DNA of 64,000 bases from the NCBI GenBank assembly GCA_019633425.1, contig WSUB01000103.1, positions 85,241 through 149,240 of the forward strand, in the 5' to 3' direction. The position numbers and the translations under genes are program-made. The notes under the pieces are model-generated. The model did no database searches. It was not told the DNA's origin and worked only from the letters and a program-made list of their open reading frames with translations. Below, one piece after another: positions 59,318 through 64,000 of the stretch (within the stretch, counting starts at the first letter, position 1; every line of letters begins with the position of its first letter). The stretch comes from Tulasnella sp. 424. Lineage: Eukaryota > Basidiomycota > Agaricomycetes > Cantharellales > Tulasnellaceae.

Positions 59318-62306
59318 TCACGTAGCTTCTCCTTGCATGGATAATTGACGGACTTTAGCAGCTCGGTCGGAAGCGTAAGCGGCACTCTGAGCTGCTCCTA
59401 TTTGTCCGAAGACCTCTGCAGCCTCTACATAAGGGCCAATTGCGTCCCCGTCGTTGCCCTGATCGCGATACACGTCACCGAGGCCCAACAGAGAGTTAGC
59501 TCTGCCGGATCGGTCCCCGATATCGGTACAGATTTCCAGGGCCTCCGAATAGAGAGTGACGGCTTGGCTATACTCCTTTTGAGACCGATGCAACCGGGCA
59601 AGACTCCGCAAAGTAAAAGCTCTCCCGTAATTGTCCCCAATATCGGTGCAGATTTGGAGGGCCTCAGAGAGGAATGGAAGGGCCTGGCTGTACTCCTTTC
59701 GAGCCAAATGCACCGTACCGAGGCCCTGCAGCGGCTTGGTTCTCCCATACCTGTTGCCAATATCCGTGGAGGTTTTGAGGGCCTCGGAGTAGAACGTAAT
59801 GGCCTGGCTGTACTCCTCTCGAAGCCGATGCACCTCACCGAGACCAAAAAGAACGAGGGCTCTCGTGCGCCTGTCGCCGATATCGGTGTAGATTTGGAGG
59901 GCCTCAGAGTAGAATGTCACGGCCTGGCTGTACTCGTTTTGAAACCGATGCACCTCAGCAAGACCGAAAAGAGCGGGGGCACTCTCTTGCTTGTTGCCGA
60001 CGTCGGTGTAGATTTGGAGGGCTTCGGAGTAGAATGTAACGGCTTGGCTGTACTCGTTTCGAAGCCGATGCACCTGCGCCACCTGAAGCATCGCCGTCGC
60101 CTTTCCTTTGCTGTCGCCGACATCTCCGTAGCTCCTCAAGGCGTCGTTGAAGAAGCCTAGCGCGTTAGGGTAGTCACCCTGCTGTACGTGCATCTCTCCC
60201 AGTTGCATCAGAAGCGCAGGTCGACGAGCCCTAGAAGCGGTTGCATCCGCGGTCCGTATAGGGTCGGGCCTAATCCTAGGCTACTATATCAAACTTTTGT
60301 CAATTGCATTCAATTAACCCATAACTAGCATCACTCGCCATCCAAGTGATTGACTTTCGGCAATCCTCAGCAGTCGGTCGCTTCCGGGGGTCCGAGCTCC
60401 AGCACTCAAGTGCGAGAGAGCACAGTGCTCTAATCAATGCCATGCGAACGTTATTCGTGATGGAAGGGAGATTTCCCGTAACAATCCGTATTACGACAGC
60501 GTTGTCCACGTCAACGTCTTGGAACGGAATTGAATTCGTCATCACCTATTCCGGAGCTCATGTTTGAGACTCGATCGTGATCATAAGGTAGTATCTGAAC
60601 TTTACCTCGTAAATTACACATCCCAATGCCCAGATATCGGTCGCAAGGGTAGCTTTCCTTTTGTGCAACAGCTCCGGAGCAGCCCAACGAAGAGTGAAAT
60701 GATCCCCCTTCAGTGTTAAGGTCATGGTGTTGGTCGCACCGCAGAGCGCTGGCTCAAGCGACAAGGCTGGTGGCGGTTTGTTTTCAGAATGACTTGTTCC
60801 CTCGTCTAGATCCTCGGGTGTTTGACAGCGAGCGGATCCAAAGTCGGTAATTACCGCGCGGTACTTGGAGTTAACTAATATGTTTATCTGCAAAGTTGGA
60901 GCGATGTTTGTCAGTGGTTCAATTTGCTGCTCTCATAACGTACAGATTTGAGGTCGCCGTGGCGGATTGGGGGTTGCCGACTATGGAGGTATTCGACTCC
61001 ATTAGCCACGTCATCAATCTGGAATGTAAAGTGTCAGAGGTGGGTCGAAGAAACGTAGTTAGATCGTACCAGCGAGATTCGTTCGGGGATCTCCCATTCT
61101 GCTAACGCGATAAAGTTCTTCAAGTTTCCGTTCTCCGCCCAGGGAAAGACCAGCCAGACTACATCTTTGGACAAGTCCTCGACGAACCCTTCGAGCTGAA
61201 TGACGTTTTCGTGGGAAAGTCCGTCCAGGAATTCTGCTTCCCTCAGTGCCAACTGAACCGAAAGACCTTAGCGCTGAAACCACTACGTGATTGGTCGGAG
61301 TCTTCTTACCCCTAATATCCGGGCTGGGGGATCTGACATGTTCATTTTCTTCACTGCTACATCCTGTAAGGTTGAATTGATGAGCTACTCATCGTCACTG
61401 TCAATGGCCAGGAAGGCAGAGGAGCACCGACCTTCCGCTGCCGAGACGCTTCTCCAGCAGGACCAGGTAAGTCGAGGCCGGCCTCCTTTGTCGAATAGGA
61501 TTGGCTCGTTCCGTCTAGGCCACTGGAGGGAGGGACCAAAAGGGCTCGTGAAACTGTTGCAAAACCTCCATGCAACCCGGGGGCGCCGTTGACGAATTCA
61601 ATCGAGGGGAGATCAAGTCGACGATTCGCAAGCTTGTTGAGTTTATCCCTCTATGGAGAAAAGTAGTTTTGGTGAGTCATGGAAATTCTCCTTGACGCTC
61701 AGGAAGGGCGTACCAGCTTAGCGCTCGGCGGGAATGCACCGGGGGAGGCATCGTGGTCCGAATCGGACGGTGAGGCAGGCATCGCGGAAGGCCCGGCATC
61801 CTGATTATCGTCTTTTTGCATATAGGATATTTAAGCGAGAATGTGCTAGGTGACGATAAGAATCGTCGTTTTGGATCGGCTTAGTGGAGAGGTGAAGGGG
61901 GGGGGAAGCTAATGGAGTGTTTACGGGGGAGTAGTGGATCGTGCAGGGGAGGCGGATATGAGTCCTCTTCACCGGGGATGCATCGCAAGGCTAACCGTGG
62001 GCACGCCGCATTCGTCCTGTAGTGGGCATTTTCAGCCTCTGCAGAATATTCTTTGCAAGTCCTTGCGATGAAGTTGAGGTATCGTCGCAAGAAGCTGGCA
62101 ATACATATCTCGCACGGTCACGCGTCACAAGATAAGGGAAGGTGCAATGGCGACCAACGCCTGAGGACGAATATCTTACCAAGAACCTCAACATTGATTA
62201 AATTAAGATTAAAGAATATCAGGAGCATTTAACCAATGATTGCGGATCCGGAGTAAGAACGGACCGGTGACGACGTCCCCGACCTTTGTCAGGAAACAAG
62301 TTGAAT
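58871..62306 (-). repeat. Tandem repeat unit 2 (kinase-TPR)
   Basis: 3436 bases, 110 longer than unit 1. Most of the difference is one extra 120-base TPR module inside the gene. Confidence 0.85.
59318..61821 (-). CDS. Kinase-TPR protein, copy 2
   Basis: Same exon structure as copy 1, starting with ATG CAA AAA GAC at 61821. The last exon is 59318-60280 (321 codons with stop) instead of 281, because seven TPRs are present: 669 aa predicted if the other exons match. The kinase again has VAVKK, RHGDLKSINILV, DFGSAR, APELL, and the WREDP motif reads WSSDPRKRP. The extra TPR module contains LFGLAEVHRFQNEYSQAVTF and YTDIGDRRTRALVLF. The exon 2 acceptor is TAG in place of CAG, still usable. By eye the kinase half is nearly identical to copy 1, and the TPRs have diverged more. 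Confidence 0.82.
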
Positions 62307-62864
62307 CCGCCACAAGTCGCCAAATTACAACATAAGGCAAGTTGTAATAACGTAGGCAAGACCGCAGAGGGATAGGATAAACACATTAAGTAGCTCAAAG
62401 GGGGGGGGGGCTTGAGAGTCGTTGACGCTGATGAGACTCATTTCCCAGATCAAGGAGTTGGGACAATGCTTGGGTAGTCTGTAGAACCAACTTCCTGCTC
62501 TCGTTGCCAGGATCATAATATTATATCGATATATGTGACGTTCACGACATAACAGAAACCCAAGGGAGTTGGAATCGAGACGAAAGCATGCTATAATACT
62601 TCTATTAACCGGTGGAATAGAGAGGGTGGAGACGGAGAGTGGGCGGTTCGGTCAACAGAGCATATAGGAATGAAATTCGGGCGCCACATGCGTGACTTGG
62701 GCTTCTGTCTCGAATCAAATATCGACCTCCCGGAAGCTCGAATGCACCCAGTAACTATCACGTAGCTTCTCCTCGCATGGATAATTGACGGACTTCGGAA
62801 GCTTGGTAGGAAGCGTAAGCGGCATTCCGAGCGTTTCCGATTTGTCCGAAGACCTCTGCAGCCT
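61822..62864. other. Spacer between kinase-TPR copies 2 and 3
   Basis: Copy 2 promoter and copy 3 3' flank. A G run lies at about 62400-62409. The 3' flank keeps sequence that in copies 1 and 2 encodes the last TPR and tail (62770-62864), now beyond the copy 3 stop. Confidence 0.55.
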
Positions 62865-64000
62865 CTACATAAGGGCCAATTGCGTCCCGTATTTGCCCTG
62901 ATCGCGATACACGTCACCAAGGCCCGCCAGAGAGTAAGCTCTGCCGTCTCGGTCCCCGATATCGGTGCAGATTTCCAGGGCCTCTGAAAAGAGAGCGACG
63001 GCTTGGCTATACCCCTTTTGAGACTGATGCACGTCGGCAAGATTCTGCAAAGCAATAGCTCTCCCGTAATTGTCCCCAATGTCGGTGCGGATTTGGAGGG
63101 CCTCAGAGAAGAATGGAAGGGCCTGGCTGTAGTCCTTTCGAGCCGAATGCACCGCAGCAAGGCCCTGCAGCGCGTTGGCTCTCCCATACCTGTCGCCGAT
63201 ATCCGTGGAGGCTTTTAGGGCCTCAGAGTAGAACGTAATGGCATCGCTGTAATCGTTTCGAAGCCGATGCACCTGAGCGAGACCGAAAAGAGCGGAGGCT
63301 CTCCCTTGCCTGTCGCCGATGTCGGTGAAGATTTGGAGGGCTTCAGAGTAGAATATAACGGCTTGGCTGTAATCATTTCGAAACCGATGCACCTGCGCAA
63401 CCTTAACCAGCGCCGCCGCCTTCCCTTTGCTGTCGCCGACATCTCCGTAGCTCCTCAAGGCGTCGTTGAAGAAGCCTAGCGCGTTAGTGTAGTCACACCG
63501 ATGTACGTGCATCCCTCCCAGTTGCAGCAGAAGCGCAGGTTGACGAGCCGTAGAAGCGGTTGCATCCGTGGTCCGTATAGGGTCGGGCCTAATCATAGGC
63601 TATATCAACTTTGGTCAATTACATTTGACTGACCCATAACTCGCATTACTTGCCATCCAATTGATTGACTTTTGGCAATCCTGGGCAGTCGGTCGCTTCC
63701 GGGGGCCCGAGCTCCAGCACGCCAGTGCGAGGGAACTCAGTGCTCTGATCAATGCCATGCGATCGTCATTCGTAATGGAAGGGAGATTCCCCGTAACGAT
63801 CCGTATTACGATGACGTTGCTCACGTCAACGTCTTGGAACGGAATTGAATTCGTCATCACCTATTCCGGAGCTCATGTTTGAGACTCGATCGTGATCATA
63901 AGTAGGATCTGAACTTTACCTCGTATACTACACATTCCAATGCCCAGATATCGCTCACAAGGGTAGCTTTCCTTTTGTACAACAGCTCCGGAGCAGCCCA
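62307..64000 (-). repeat. Tandem repeat unit 3 (kinase-TPR), cut by window edge
   Basis: Begins with the same boundary sequence and continues beyond 64000. The array may extend further. Confidence 0.8.
62865..64000 (-). CDS. Kinase-TPR protein, copy 3 (5' part beyond window; C-terminal frameshift)
   Basis: Last exon 62865-63599, joined through a GC-AG intron (63600-63653, perfect GCAAGT donor) to the kinase C-lobe (63654 upward). The kinase continues off the right edge. Five TPRs and part of a sixth follow. A single C is missing near 62888 compared with copies 1 and 2, so after DQGK the frame changes to YGTQLALM and stops, losing about 45 residues with the rest of the last TPR and the C-terminal helix. 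The product may still be functional. It may otherwise be a decaying paralogue. Confidence 0.7.

Noticed and set aside
59345..60160. Plus-strand frame of 271 codons across the TPR region of copy 2, with similar shorter ones in copies 1 and 3
   Set aside because: It is the antisense of the TPR exon. Its repeats simply mirror the 40-codon TPR period and it has no family features.

Overview
The window is nuclear DNA of a fungus, most likely a basidiomycete of the mushroom-forming lineage. The evidence is dense spliced genes on both strands, many short introns (about 55-70 nt) with GT-AG borders, pyrimidine-rich promoter tracts, and fungal families such as Zn2Cys6 regulators and tyrosine-kinase-like (TKL) kinases. 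There is no prokaryotic, organellar, transposon or viral signature. About 30 protein-coding genes are readable; none of the intergenic gaps holds a gene I can defend.

Layout. 1-1945 (-): splicing factor U2AF large subunit, cut by the window edge. 2466-3104 (+): ribosomal stalk protein P2. 3620-7197 (+): Zn2Cys6 regulator. 7453-7999 (-): V-ATPase subunit G. 8078-9832 (+): mitochondrial NDUFAF7-type methyltransferase. 10104-11833 (-): two unknown proteins. 12111-15981 (-): GRAM-TBC-EF-hand Rab GAP. 16385-18096 (+): RNA polymerase III subunit Rpc4. 18232-19810 (+): Gfo/Idh/MocA dehydrogenase. 19867-20549 (-): TAF10. 20765-22165 (+): Rho3-type GTPase. 22522-23665 (+): unknown SP/TP-rich protein. 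23975-26565 (+): Sir2-type sirtuin. 26740-27504 (-): ribosomal protein uS19/Rps15. 28047-28953 (-): Nnf1-like kinetochore protein. 29094-31168 (-): helical-bundle/TKL kinase. 31650-35254 (+): CLC chloride transporter. 35436-36950 (+): unknown coiled-coil protein. 37165-42786 (-): DNA polymerase alpha. 43296-45860 (+): Rap1-like telomere protein. 46457-48446 (+): unknown coiled-coil protein. 48714-49859 (-): HDDC2-type nucleotidase. 50250-52018 (+): Tsr4/PDCD2. 52481-53380 (-): unknown. 53979-54723 (+): glutaredoxin Grx5. 54766-55386 (-): Zim17.

From about 55545 to the right edge the character changes. A 3.3-3.4 kb unit is repeated head to tail at least three times, each carrying a minus-strand kinase-TPR gene. 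Copy 1 (629 aa, six TPRs) and copy 2 (about 669 aa, seven TPRs) look intact. Copy 3 runs off the window and has a 1-bp frameshift in its last TPR. A conserved GC-AG intron joins the kinase to the TPR domain in all three. This expanding receptor-like array is the main accessory feature. With the separate kinase at 29094-31168, whose N-terminal half resembles the four-helix bundle plus brace of MLKL-type proteins, it is the best candidate here for poorly described biology, possibly in fungal self/non-self or stress signalling (inference).

The rest is core eukaryotic machinery. Points of structural interest are micro-exons (4, 12 and 21 nt in the sirtuin; 9 nt in Rps15; a 6-nt coding exon in Vma10), a shared POLA1/Rap1 promoter with an MCB-type ACGCGT site, and a tight convergent pair of mitochondrial genes (Grx5/Zim17). 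Splice models were read by eye; where I give exon coordinates the reading phases close.
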